Position numbers and translations under genes: made by a program. A stretch of 49,909 nt of DNA from Oscillospiraceae bacterium (GTDB lineage: Bacteria > Bacillota > Clostridia > Oscillospirales > Oscillospiraceae), in contig WQSH01000004.1 of assembly GCA_009787995.1 (NCBI GenBank), positions 1 to 49,909 of the forward strand, written 5' to 3'. Within the stretch, counting starts at the first letter, position 1, and each line of letters opens with the position of its first letter. Below the pieces are notes generated by a model, which did not search any database, was not told the origin of the DNA, and was given only the letters and a program-made list of their open reading frames with translations. Shown piece after piece: positions 24,859-33,123 of this stretch.

Positions 24859-26075
24859 ATTTTGTCTCCTTTTTTCACAACTGTATGCACTAAATTGCTG
24901 CCGTAGCGATAGAAGATATATTCCAAATCTTCGGCATCCCATACTACTAAATCTGCTTGTTTACCAACTTCTAAACTGCCGCATGAGCCTGCGCGGCGTA
25001 TTGCCGCAGCCCCATTGAGAGTCACTGCTGTCAGCGTCTCAGCCGGGGTCAGTTTGTATTTCATACAGGCGAGATTCATCGCAAGCTGCATGTTTAAACT
25101 GGGGCTTGAGCCGGGATTGAAGTCCGTGGCCACCGCCACAGCGACCCCTGCGTCCACCATATCCCTCGCTCTTGCGAAAGGCTTGTCCAGGTAAAATGAC
25201 GTGGCTGGCAACAAAACTGCTACCACATCTTTATCAGCCAAAGCCCTTATTCCGCCGTCCGATGTTTGGATAAGATGCTCTGCGGAAACTGCATTTACAT
25301 CAGCCGCCATCTCCGCCCCTCCGATGGGGTCTATTTCGTCAGCATGAACCTTTGGGGAAAGCCCAAGCTTTGCGGCCTCAAGCAGAATCCGGCGGCTTTC
25401 GTCCAGCGTAAAAACCGCAGTTTCGCAAAAGACATCGCAAAATTCAGCCAAACCCTCGCCGACGACTGCCGGAAGCATTTCAGTCAGCAAGTGCTCAACA
25501 TACCCATTGCGATTCCCGGCATATTCCTTGGGAAAAGCGTGCGCCCCCATAAAGGTAGGCACTATGTCCACAGGCTGCGCTTTATCCAGTGAGCGGATAA
25601 TCCTAAGCTGTTTTAGCTCGCACTGCGTGTTTAGCCCATATCCGCTTTTGGCTTCACAGGTAGTGACACCAAGGCTCAGCATTTCAGAAAGTAACGCCTT
25701 GCCCTTCGCCACAAGCTCCGCTTCACTGGCCGCACGAGTGTGTTCGACTGTGCTCAAGATGCCCCCGCCAGCCTTTAGTATGTCCAAATAGGGCACCCCA
25801 TCAAGCTTGAGCGCCAATTCCTTCTGACGCCACCCACCAAAGACAAGATGCGTATGAGCATCAACAAGCCCGGGAGTAACAAGCCTTCCGCCGCAGTCAA
25901 ACACATCGGCAGATTTTAGCGATTCATCCGTAGGGCCGGCATATGCGATTTCGCCATCCTTGACGCCAACCATAGCATCTTGAATCAGCAAAATATCACG
26001 TTGACCGGCGCCCTTCCTTGCGGCACTCCCTACAGGGGTCGCAAGCAAGCCAATATTTTTAAGCAGCAAATCCAC
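24846..26075 (-). CDS. hutI: Imidazolonepropionase
   Basis: About 409 residues, family length. GTG at 26075 has AGGGGGG about 9 nt upstream; the upstream in-frame extension lies inside hutU and lacks a site. It is a metal-dependent amidohydrolase that opens imidazolone-propionate to N-formiminoglutamate. Zinc ligands are visible in VDAHTHLVFGG, MGAHAFP, VHADEIDPIGGAEMA and VATDFNPGSSPS. It lies 13 nt after hutU and overlaps hutH, so the three hut genes are one unit. Confidence 0.95.
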   Translation of the reverse strand: MDLLLKNIGLLATPVGSAARKGAGQRDILLIQDAMVGVKDGEIAYAGPTDESLKSADVFDCGGRLVTPGLVDAHTHLVFGGWRQKELALKLDGVPYLDILKAGGGILSTVEHTRAASEAELVAKGKALLSEMLSLGVTTCEAKSGYGLNTQCELKQLRIIRSLDKAQPVDIVPTFMGAHAFPKEYAGNRNGYVEHLLTEMLPAVVGEGLAEFCDVFCETAVFTLDESRRILLEAAKLGLSPKVHADEIDPIGGAEMAADVNAVSAEHLIQTSDGGIRALADKDVVAVLLPATSFYLDKPFARARDMVDAGVAVAVATDFNPGSSPSLNMQLAMNLACMKYKLTPAETLTAVTLNGAAAIRRAGSCGSLEVGKQADLVVWDAEDLEYIFYRYGSNLVHTVVKKGDKICLS

Positions 26076-26088
26076 AGAGCACACCCCC

Positions 26089-28131
26089 CTAGTCACTTTT
26101 TGCCGATGGCATATATGCAGCCTCAACCGTCCTGTCAACCAGCTCATCACTTGCAATCAAGGGCAGCGTGATGTGCCCCTTTCCAGCATAATTTGCATTA
26201 TACTCCACGCTCGTGGCAATTGAATTCTCGTTTCTTGCCCAGCTGCGGCGGGCGACGCCGCCCATCACGTCCCACATCATGGCGCTTGCAATAATCCCTT
26301 CGGCCCGGTCGCTTCCGTCAAGCACCATGCCGAAGCCGCCGTTTATCGACTTTCCTATGCCCACTCCACCGCCGTTATGCAGCGCAACAAGGCTCATCCC
26401 GCGTGCGCAGTTGCCTGCAAAGCACTGTGTCGCCATATCTGCCATGACATTTGAGCCGTCGCGGATGTTCGCAGTCTCTCTGAATGGGGAATCCGTGCCC
26501 GAAACGTCGTGATGATCCCTGCCGAGCATGATTGGCCCTTTGAGCTCACCGGCTTTTACCATTTCGTTAAATTTCAGCGCTATGCGAGTGCGGCCTTCAG
26601 CATCCTGGTAGAGAATGCGGGCTTGCGTGCCTACGACCAGCTTGTTTTTTTCAGCATCCCGAATCCAAATCCAATTGTCCCTATCCTGCCCGCGCCTATT
26701 GGGGTCTATGCACTCCATTGCCGCCCTGTCTGTTTTCCTGAGGTCTTCAGGGTCTCCGCTCAAGCAAACCCAGCGGAACGGGCCGTAGCCATAGTCAAAA
26801 AGTTCTGGACCCATGATGTCTTCGACATAGGAGGGGAATATAAATCCATCTTTTTCGTCCACACCATTGCGTGAGACTTCTTTGACGCCGGCGTCATAGA
26901 CGGCCTTTAAAAAGCTGTTGCCATAATCAAAGAAGTAGCTGCCCCGCCCTGTCAAGGCTTTAACGAGCTCAAAGTGGCGGCGCAAGGTTTTGTCCACTTC
27001 AGAACGGAAAGCGCCGGGGTTGGACGCCAGCATCTCAGTGCGCTTTTCAAAGGTCATCCCGGCAGGGCAGTAGCCGCCGCTATAAGGATTGTGGCATGAA
27101 GTCTGGTCGCTCAGCAAGGGGATGTGTATGTCATGCTTTACTGCATATTCGAGCAAGTCCACGATGTTGCCATGATATGCGATGGAGATTGTTTTTTTAT
27201 CTTCGAGGTATTTTTTTGCAACGGCGAACACCTCAGCCAAATCGCCGGAAATCATGCCCACCCAGCCTTGGTCAAGGCGGGTCTCTATGCGAGAGCGGTC
27301 TACCTCGGCGATTATCCCCACGCCGCCGGAAATCTCAATCGCCTTAGGCTGCGCACCACTCATTCCGCCCAAGCCGCTGGTCACAAAGAGCACTCCTGCA
27401 AGGTCTCCGTCTTGCGGGATGCCCAGCTGCTGCCTTCCGGCGTTCATTATTGTGTTGTATGTCCCATGCACGATACCCTGCGGGCCTATGTACATCCAGC
27501 CGCCCGCCGTCATCTGCCCATAATTTGCAACGCCCATCTCCTCGGCGATTTCCCAGTCGTCCGGATTGTCAAACATGCCGACCATCAGGGCGTTTGTAAT
27601 GATGACGCGCGGCGCTTCGGGGTGCGATGGGAATAGCCCCAGGGGGTGCCCGGACTCGATGACGAGCGTCTGCTCCTGCGTCATGGATTCAAGGTATTTT
27701 TTCACAAGCTGGTATTGCATCCAGTTTTGAAAAACGCTGCCTGTTTCGCCGTAAGTGACCAGCTCGTATGGGTAGAGCGCAGTTTCAAAGTCAAGGTTGT
27801 TGTCAATCATGACTTGGAAGGCCTTGCCCTCGGTGCAAGCGCCGGCGTATTCGTCAATGGGCCTGCCGTATATGCGGCCCTCCGGGCGGAAGCGGTATCC
27901 GTAGATGCGACCATAAGTGACCAGCTCTTTCATAAACTCGTCCGCAACTGCGCTGTGAAAGTTCTCAGGCAAGTATCTCAGCGCATTTTTAAGCGCAGTT
28001 TTCGTTTGTGCTTTCGTCAGCCGAAAACCGCGGCTGGGGGCGCGGCGGACGCCGGGGAGAAATGCCGGATAGTCGGGGAGTTTGTCGTCTAGGCGGATTT
28101 GCATTGAGTTATATATTTCGGTATTTTTCAT
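26089..28131 (-). CDS. hutU: Urocanate hydratase (long form)
   Basis: About 680 residues, the long form seen in clostridia and spirochaetes, longer than the about 550 of Bacillus. The ATG at 28131 overlaps the esterase stop by four bases (ATGA) and has GAGGG upstream. It adds water to urocanate using tightly bound NAD. Characteristic segments are the N-terminal PAFLPGVRRAPSRGFRLTKAQT, TYGETGSVFQNWMQYQL, the glycine-rich FVTSGLGGMSGAQPKA (NAD site), DQTSCHNPYSGGYCPAG and LHNGGGVGIGKSINGGFGMVLDG. Confidence 0.96.
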   Translation of the reverse strand: MKNTEIYNSMQIRLDDKLPDYPAFLPGVRRAPSRGFRLTKAQTKTALKNALRYLPENFHSAVADEFMKELVTYGRIYGYRFRPEGRIYGRPIDEYAGACTEGKAFQVMIDNNLDFETALYPYELVTYGETGSVFQNWMQYQLVKKYLESMTQEQTLVIESGHPLGLFPSHPEAPRVIITNALMVGMFDNPDDWEIAEEMGVANYGQMTAGGWMYIGPQGIVHGTYNTIMNAGRQQLGIPQDGDLAGVLFVTSGLGGMSGAQPKAIEISGGVGIIAEVDRSRIETRLDQGWVGMISGDLAEVFAVAKKYLEDKKTISIAYHGNIVDLLEYAVKHDIHIPLLSDQTSCHNPYSGGYCPAGMTFEKRTEMLASNPGAFRSEVDKTLRRHFELVKALTGRGSYFFDYGNSFLKAVYDAGVKEVSRNGVDEKDGFIFPSYVEDIMGPELFDYGYGPFRWVCLSGDPEDLRKTDRAAMECIDPNRRGQDRDNWIWIRDAEKNKLVVGTQARILYQDAEGRTRIALKFNEMVKAGELKGPIMLGRDHHDVSGTDSPFRETANIRDGSNVMADMATQCFAGNCARGMSLVALHNGGGVGIGKSINGGFGMVLDGSDRAEGIIASAMMWDVMGGVARRSWARNENSIATSVEYNANYAGKGHITLPLIASDELVDRTVEAAYMPSAKSD

Positions 28132-28988
28132 GTGACCCTCACTGGATTTGGCGAGTCTTCTTTTGCATCCACCCAGAATGGCGGGGTCATGGGCTCCATT
28201 TTTGGCACAAGCTCTAAGCGCCCAAGTCCACGTTTGAGGAAGTTGTTCCAAAACGTCCATTCATGCGTTCCTGCGCTTTCTTCATACACATGTTTAAATC
28301 CTATCTCATTTAAATAGCTGCTCAGCTTGCGATTGCCGTATACCAGCATGTCATTATAGCCGCAAGCTATGTATAGGTCGGGAAGGTCTGTGCCTTTTTC
28401 CAGCACCTGCTTTGCAAGCACCTCTAGGTTCTTGTCGCTCTCCATCAATTTGTCGAGGTCTCCAAATACCTCTTCAAAGTACCCCCTATGCACACCCATT
28501 GGATTTGGTTCGTATGTCGAGCTTGGCGCAGTATCCACAATCAGCGCCGACGACAGTGCGATAACGTGTGCAAACACATCATTGTGCTTCATTCCGTTAT
28601 ACAGCGCACCATAACCGCCCATGGACAGGCCGCCGATTATTGTGTCCTCGCGTTTGCGCGAAAGCGGGAACACTCGACGTGTGAAATCAATGAGTTCACG
28701 CCCTATGAATTGGCTGTACATCCTGCTTGAACGCTCTATATCAACGTAAAACGAGTTTTCGCCGGAGGGCATCACTATCGCAATGTCGTTCATCTGCGAT
28801 ATTTCAATAAGCGATGTGTTTGTCAGCCAGTCCGTGTAATCGCCGGTGTAGCCGTGCAGCAAGTAGAGCGTTTTATACTGTTTCTCCGGGCGGGGCGGCC
28901 CCATCCTCTCGTCTGCCGGAATGAGCACATTGATGTTAACTTGCCTTTTCAGCAGGGACGAGCCAAAATTTACCTGAAACCATGCCAT
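28128..28988 (-). CDS. Alpha/beta-hydrolase esterase (EstA / esterase D-like)
   Basis: A 286-residue cytoplasmic esterase of the tributyrin-esterase / esterase D group. It has the oxyanion segment YLLHGYTGDYTDW, nucleophile Ser in GGLSMGGYGALY, and C-terminal His in GTHEWTFWNNFL; the acid is probably in ACGYNDMLVYGN. The ATG at 28988 follows AAAGGG. It is the first gene of the hut operon, joined to hutU by a four-base overlap. No step in the known histidine pathway needs an esterase, so its role here is unexplained. Substrate unknown. Confidence 0.85.
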   Translation of the reverse strand: MAWFQVNFGSSLLKRQVNINVLIPADERMGPPRPEKQYKTLYLLHGYTGDYTDWLTNTSLIEISQMNDIAIVMPSGENSFYVDIERSSRMYSQFIGRELIDFTRRVFPLSRKREDTIIGGLSMGGYGALYNGMKHNDVFAHVIALSSALIVDTAPSSTYEPNPMGVHRGYFEEVFGDLDKLMESDKNLEVLAKQVLEKGTDLPDLYIACGYNDMLVYGNRKLSSYLNEIGFKHVYEESAGTHEWTFWNNFLKRGLGRLELVPKMEPMTPPFWVDAKEDSPNPVRVT

Positions 28989-29022
28989 TATCTATCAGCC
29001 CTTTCAATTTGTAATATGCACC

Positions 29023-29052
29023 ATCATACTACCAATCCCCGCACTAAGTCAA
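29023..29052 (-). promoter_or_regulatory. Sigma-A-type promoter of the hut operon
   Basis: Minus strand TTGACT (29052-29047), 18 nt spacer, TATGAT (29028-29023), leader about 28 nt. No HutP-type or other regulator site is recognised. Confidence 0.6.
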
Positions 29053-29076
29053 ATCCTTTCAAAGGCTACTGTTTTG

Positions 29077-29134
29077 TGCCAGCAATCGGTCCGGCATTGA
29101 GAAGCCTGCACGCTTCCCAATGCCTAATGCTGAC
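29077..29134. repeat. Deleted relative of the inverted-repeat element at 20650
   Basis: The plus strand here matches the minus strand of the 20658-20821 element through AATCGGTCCGGCATTGAGAA and on through GCCTGCACGCT. It then jumps to the far arm (CAATGCCTAAT), so the central part of the first copy, about 75 nt, is missing. The core is a hairpin 29093-29124 (GGCATTGAGAAGC with GCTTCCCAATGCC, one mismatch). The outer arms and flanking direct repeat are not preserved. Confidence 0.65.
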
Positions 29135-29225
29135 TCGGATTTGGTAAGTCTGCAAGTAATGTTGTTCACACTTTGTTCAAAATGCTAATTTTTTCGACAT
29201 TTCAGACATATTGCATAAAATGGTG

Positions 29226-29254
29226 TTGACATTAGTTGCGGAATGTTGTATATT
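29226..29254 (+). promoter_or_regulatory. Strong sigma-A promoter of the stand-alone RNA
   Basis: TTGACA (29226-29231), exactly 17 nt, TATATT (29249-29254). It is among the closest matches to consensus in the window. No protein-coding gene follows on this strand before the terminator at 29479. Confidence 0.75.
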
Positions 29255-29259
29255 TTAGA

Positions 29260-29516
29260 CGTAAACGGATCATACTATACAGTTCTTCAGGACAGCTAGT
29301 CCATGGCAGACTGGGTCGTTTGACCAACTGGCACAACTGCGGAGAAAGTCCGCCAGTATCCTGCATTAGTGGGAGTTATGGTGTGCATTGGCTGCATCGG
29401 AGGCGAGGTGTAAGGGGAACTGAGGAGATCTGAATAGAAAGGTGGTTTGACTCATTGTTTTTTGAGAACCACAAATAGCCCCGCACTTGCAATGGACAAG
29501 TGCGGGGGTTGTTTTT
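29260..29516 (+). ncRNA. Stand-alone structured RNA, family not recognised
   Basis: About 260 nt between a near-consensus promoter and a strong intrinsic terminator, in a gap between two minus-strand genes. Visible helices: closing pairing of CAGTTCTTCAG (29280-29290) with CTGAGGAGATCTG (29420-29432); GGAC-AGCTA-GTCC at 29290-29302; GGTC-GTTT-GACC at 29314-29325; GCGGA-GAAAG-TCCGC at 29339-29353; TCCTGCA (29359-29365) with TGCATCGGA (29393-29401); and GTGGTT...CTCA with TGAGAACCAC at about 29442-29472. The one open frame (from 29236) begins inside the -10 box and has no ribosome binding site. I looked for RNase P, tmRNA, SRP and common riboswitch signatures and saw none. 6S RNA is possible but the many local hairpins argue against it. 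The exact ends are estimates. Confidence 0.6.
29479..29516 (+). terminator. Intrinsic terminator of the stand-alone RNA
   Basis: Perfect 11-bp stem CCCCGCACTTG (29479-29489) and CAAGTGCGGGG (29497-29507) with a 7-nt loop, followed by GTTGTTTTT. There is no T run on the other strand. Confidence 0.88.
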
Positions 29517-29547
29517 AGTGCATTTCTATGGCGTGCAGCCTGTCCCA

Positions 29548-31902
29548 TTATTTCCGTCCTCTGCAAATCAGCGATAGCCCTACAAACGTGGGGACAGCCG
29601 CTAGGCATACTAAAGCCAAAATCCAAATGCTGCCTGCGCTTAGGGGCTTTAGCGCATCTATCATTCCCAGGCCAATTGCTCCGGCTACAAAGCCTATCAG
29701 CAAGACAATGATAAGGGCCGTGCGCAATGCATTCAGCGGGCGGCTTATTTTATATATCATCAAGAACCCAACGAATGCTATTATGATGAGTGACATTGTC
29801 GAAACCTCGCCTGCGGGAATATCCATCGCCCGACCAATTAGCGCAACCCCAACCAATGCAAAAAAGTCCGTTAGCCCGGCGGGGAGTGCATTGCGCAGGA
29901 CATTCACTATAAATCGGCCCTTTACGATATTCTTGTTGGGCTCCATGGCAAGGACAAAAGAAGGTATGCCTATCAACAGCATGTTAAACAACATGGATTG
30001 CGAGGGAGCTAGAGGGAATGGGAACGCAAAGCCAATGGTCATTATGGTTGCGAACAAGAACGAGAACATATTCCTCGTCAGGAACAAAGCGGCAGATCGC
30101 TCGATGTTATTTATAACGCGGCGCCCCTCCATGACGACCGCAGGCATAGACGAAAAATCTGAATCAAGAAGCACAATGTCGGACACTTGGCTCGCCACTT
30201 CGCTGCCTGACGCCATCGCAATGCTGCAATTTGCGTCCTTGAGCGCCAAAACATCGTTCACGCCATCGCCTGTCATTGCGACAGTGTTCCCGGCGTTCTT
30301 GAGCGCCCTGACTAGCTTGCGCTTCTGATCCGGCGTGACGCGCCCAAAAACTACATATTCGCCAACTGCGCGCTTAATTTGGCGGTCTGTCTTAAGCTCG
30401 GCGGCATCGATGAATTTCTCAGCCCCTTCAATTCCCGCCTCGCGCGAAATCTGCGACACCGTAATGGGGTTGTCGCCTGATATGACGATTATTTTGACTC
30501 CCTGGCCGGCAAAAAACTTAAAAGTCCCCGGAGCCTCTGGTCGGATGCGGTTGGACAAAAGAATCAGCGCAAGCGGCATCACCCTATTGTGGTCAAGCTT
30601 GCCTGAAATATCGCCGTCATACAACGCAAGCAGCAGGACGCGGTAGCCCTGTGCCGAGTGCTTTTCAATCTCTGCCTGGAAGCGTTCGTACTTTTCCTCT
30701 AATATCCTCTCCGGGGCGCCTAGCAAGTACGATTCATCATCATGAAATGACAAGCCGCTGTATTTCGTCGCGGAAGAAAAGGGCATACTCATGCGCGCAT
30801 TTCTTCTTGGGGGCGTATTAAAATAGTCCTTGACCGCAATCATAGTTTCATTATCTGCGGCCATATTCCCGGCATAGTCTGCCATAAGCATGTCAATATC
30901 TTCAGCGTTGAACCTATCCTCGCATAGAAGCGCCGTGCCCTTTACTTCCATCCTTGTTTCAGTGATTGTGCCAGTCTTATCTACACAGAGCACATCCACC
31001 CGCGCGAGCGTCTCTATGCAGTTTCTTTCTTGAACCAGGGTTTTCCTGCGAGCCAGGCGCAGGACGCTTACAGTCAATGCCATAGAGACCAAAAGATACA
31101 GGCCGTCTGGGATCATGCTTGTGAGGGCGCCGACAGTCGCCACAGTAGCATCGACAATAGAGATGAGGGGCTGCCTATACTGCTGGAAAAACATGGCAAC
31201 GCCCACCGGGATAATGACGATGCCTATGACTTGAACCAAGCGTTTTAGGGCAGACACCATTCCAATAGTGCGGTTTCCGCTAGATTTCTTTGCCTCTGCG
31301 GAGAGCTGCGCAACAAAAGAATCGCGCCCGACCTTATCCAGCCGGGCGGCACACTCGCCAGACACTATAAAACTCCCGGAAAGCAGAGTGTCCCCCGGCA
31401 ACTTTACGATTTCGTCAGACTCACCTGTGACAAGGGACTCGTTCACGTTGCACTGCCCGCCGATTACAATAGCATCGGCATAAATCTGCTGCCCCACCGA
31501 AAAGAGCGCAACATCATCCAGCACCGTCTCGTCAGTCGGTATGGTCAATGTTTCGCCATCGCGTATGACTTGAGCGTTAGGAGCCGACAGGAAAGACAAT
31601 TTGCTAAGCGCCCTCTTTGAGCGCAACTCCTGAATTATGCCAATCACTGTGTTGATAACGACTACCGATATAAAGGCCATATCCCTGTAAGACCCAACGA
31701 GAGCCACGCAAACAGCCAGCAACGTCAGTACGAGATTTAAATATGTAAACACATTGTCTTTGAAAATCTGCCCGACGGTTTTCTCAGCCGAGTCGGGCTT
31801 TATATTTCCGTAGCCGTTCTCCAACCGCTGGCTTGCCTGTTCGCGTGTTAGGCCGCGGTCTGCGGAAACTTCCACCCTGGACAGCACTTTGTTTAGGCGC
31901 AC
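29548..31902 (-). CDS. P-type cation-transporting ATPase, CtpE-like
   Basis: A 784-residue P-type ATPase. Actuator domain with NESLVTGESDEI, phosphorylation site Asp in VLCVDKTGTITE, ATP-binding domain, hinge MTGDGVNDVLALKDANCSIAMASGSEVASQVSDIVLLDSDF, and about ten membrane segments. It has no N-terminal metal-binding domains and no CPC motif. The N-terminus (GLTREQASQRLENGYGNIKPDSAEKTVGQIFKDNVFTYLNLVLTLL) and MIPDGLYLLVSMALTVSVLRLARRKTLVQE resemble CtpE of mycobacteria, which has been linked to calcium uptake; the ion here is inferred. The start is uncertain: GTG at 31902 lacks a good site, while AGGGGG at 31937-31942 points to a CTG. It follows the CheY-like gene by 34 nt. Confidence 0.9.
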   Translation of the reverse strand: MRLNKVLSRVEVSADRGLTREQASQRLENGYGNIKPDSAEKTVGQIFKDNVFTYLNLVLTLLAVCVALVGSYRDMAFISVVVINTVIGIIQELRSKRALSKLSFLSAPNAQVIRDGETLTIPTDETVLDDVALFSVGQQIYADAIVIGGQCNVNESLVTGESDEIVKLPGDTLLSGSFIVSGECAARLDKVGRDSFVAQLSAEAKKSSGNRTIGMVSALKRLVQVIGIVIIPVGVAMFFQQYRQPLISIVDATVATVGALTSMIPDGLYLLVSMALTVSVLRLARRKTLVQERNCIETLARVDVLCVDKTGTITETRMEVKGTALLCEDRFNAEDIDMLMADYAGNMAADNETMIAVKDYFNTPPRRNARMSMPFSSATKYSGLSFHDDESYLLGAPERILEEKYERFQAEIEKHSAQGYRVLLLALYDGDISGKLDHNRVMPLALILLSNRIRPEAPGTFKFFAGQGVKIIVISGDNPITVSQISREAGIEGAEKFIDAAELKTDRQIKRAVGEYVVFGRVTPDQKRKLVRALKNAGNTVAMTGDGVNDVLALKDANCSIAMASGSEVASQVSDIVLLDSDFSSMPAVVMEGRRVINNIERSAALFLTRNMFSFLFATIMTIGFAFPFPLAPSQSMLFNMLLIGIPSFVLAMEPNKNIVKGRFIVNVLRNALPAGLTDFFALVGVALIGRAMDIPAGEVSTMSLIIIAFVGFLMIYKISRPLNALRTALIIVLLIGFVAGAIGLGMIDALKPLSAGSIWILALVCLAAVPTFVGLSLICRGRK

Positions 31903-31936
31903 CGCCTGCTGTTTTTGCGCCAGCTTAACGCACCCC

Positions 31937-32296
31937 CTAACTCAAAATCTTTAAAAAAGCAGTAATGACTTGTTTTTCCTCGTAGGGCTTGACTATGAAT
32001 CCCCTTGCGCCCAAGACGATTGCCTCGCGGACGATTATCTCTTGGCTCATGGAGCTGACCATGACAATCTTCGCATCCGGGTGCTTTTCCAAAATTGCCG
32101 CCAAAGCTTCAAGGCCGTTCATTTCACTCATTGTAACGTCCATTGTGACTATATCCGGCTTCAATTCATCATATTTACTTATGGCAACTCTGCCATTTTC
32201 TGCCTCTGCGACCACTGTGAACCCATTTCTGGCTGCTATCTCTCTCATCATTCTGCGCATAAATTTGGAATCATCGACTATCATTAATGTCTTCAA
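31937..32296 (-). CDS. Stand-alone CheY-like response regulator
   Basis: A 119-residue single receiver domain. Acidic pocket Asp8 and Asp9 (IVDDS), phosphorylated Asp53 (TMDVTM), Ser81 in the MVSSM position and Lys103 (IVKPYEEKQV). There is no output domain, so it acts by protein contact, as CheY does on the flagellar switch. The DDSKFMRRMMREI N-terminus is typical of clostridial CheY. It has its own promoter and is followed by the P-type ATPase gene. No chemotaxis kinase is in view. A TTG start at 32296 follows GAGGA. Confidence 0.92.
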   Translation of the reverse strand: MKTLMIVDDSKFMRRMMREIAARNGFTVVAEAENGRVAISKYDELKPDIVTMDVTMSEMNGLEALAAILEKHPDAKIVMVSSMSQEIIVREAIVLGARGFIVKPYEEKQVITAFLKILS

Positions 32297-32325
32297 TCTT
32301 GTGTCCTCATGAAAAAATTTCTATC

Positions 32326-32354
32326 AGTATAGCAAATATTCACGCGTAATTCAA
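32326..32354 (-). promoter_or_regulatory. Sigma-A-type promoter of the CheY-like gene
   Basis: Minus strand TTGAAT (32354-32349), 17 nt, TATACT (32331-32326). Leader about 25 nt. Confidence 0.65.
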
Positions 32355-32375
32355 CAAAGGTTTGCGAAAGAATGG

Positions 32376-33116
32376 CTACGCCAAATTACCTGAATGCAGC
32401 ATTATGGCTGCAAGCACTGCGACCGGGGCGGTTTCGCATCTCAAAATTCGTGAGCCTAGCGAAACGGCAAGCATCCCCTCTGCTTGGGCAAATTCTGCCT
32501 CATGCGGCTCAAAGCCACCCTCGGGTCCAGTAAATATAGAAACGGTAGAATAAGCTGTGCGCTGATCCAGTGCGGCCCCTAAGCCAAGTTTTTTTTCGCA
32601 TTCATAAAAGAACAAAGGCAAGTCGGCCAAAACCGCTAAGCCAACGGCTGATTTAAAAGAGTCCAATGCGGTAATCTCCGGCACAATGCCCCTGCCGCAT
32701 TGCTTGGCTGTTTCCATTGCAATTTTTTGGAGCCTATCCGTTTTTTTTGAGATATCGCCCGGAACGGAAACACACCGCTCCGAAGGGAATAATTTAATAT
32801 CATGCGCACCCAGTTCAACCGACTTCTGTACAGCATAATCAAGCCTGTCGCCTTTAGCAAAAGCAATAAAGACACTGCACCTGACCGAAGGCTCTCCCAG
32901 CGAAGACCCGGCCTCCAAAATTTCGGCAAAAACATCCCCAGTCTCCTGAGCCCTAGTTGCAGCGAGCCTGCAAATATAGTCTAGGCCTTCGCCATCGCAA
33001 ACTATGAAGAGCTCAGATGGGCGTAGGCGCAGCGAGCGAATATGTGAGGCATCCTGTGCGCTCAATTTAATCATTGTATCGGAGATGTCCGATTTCGCAG
33101 CGAAAAACCGTACCAC
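32376..33116 (-). CDS. rsmE: 16S rRNA m3U1498 methyltransferase RsmE
   Basis: A 246-residue SPOUT-class methyltransferase of normal length. N-terminal PUA-like part (HIRSLRLRPSELFIVCDGEGLDYICRL), then the knot domain with AFAKGDRLDYAVQKSVELGAHDIKLFPSERCV, KIAMETAKQCGRGIVPEI and the SAM-binding IFTGPEGGFEPHEAEFA...SLGSRILRCETAPVAVLA. It methylates U1498 of 16S rRNA. GTG start at 33116, 7 nt after the SLH gene stop, with a weak site, so probably coupled to it. In many Firmicutes rsmE follows dnaJ and prmA; here it does not. Confidence 0.93.
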   Translation of the reverse strand: MVRFFAAKSDISDTMIKLSAQDASHIRSLRLRPSELFIVCDGEGLDYICRLAATRAQETGDVFAEILEAGSSLGEPSVRCSVFIAFAKGDRLDYAVQKSVELGAHDIKLFPSERCVSVPGDISKKTDRLQKIAMETAKQCGRGIVPEITALDSFKSAVGLAVLADLPLFFYECEKKLGLGAALDQRTAYSTVSIFTGPEGGFEPHEAEFAQAEGMLAVSLGSRILRCETAPVAVLAAIMLHSGNLA

Positions 33117-33123
33117 TGTTCAC

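Noticed and set aside
29236-29433. 65-codon open frame on the plus strand within the stand-alone RNA region
   Set aside because: It begins upstream of the -10 box of the promoter, has no ribosome binding site and a composition (many Arg, Trp, His) unlike the real proteins here; RNA structure explains the region better.
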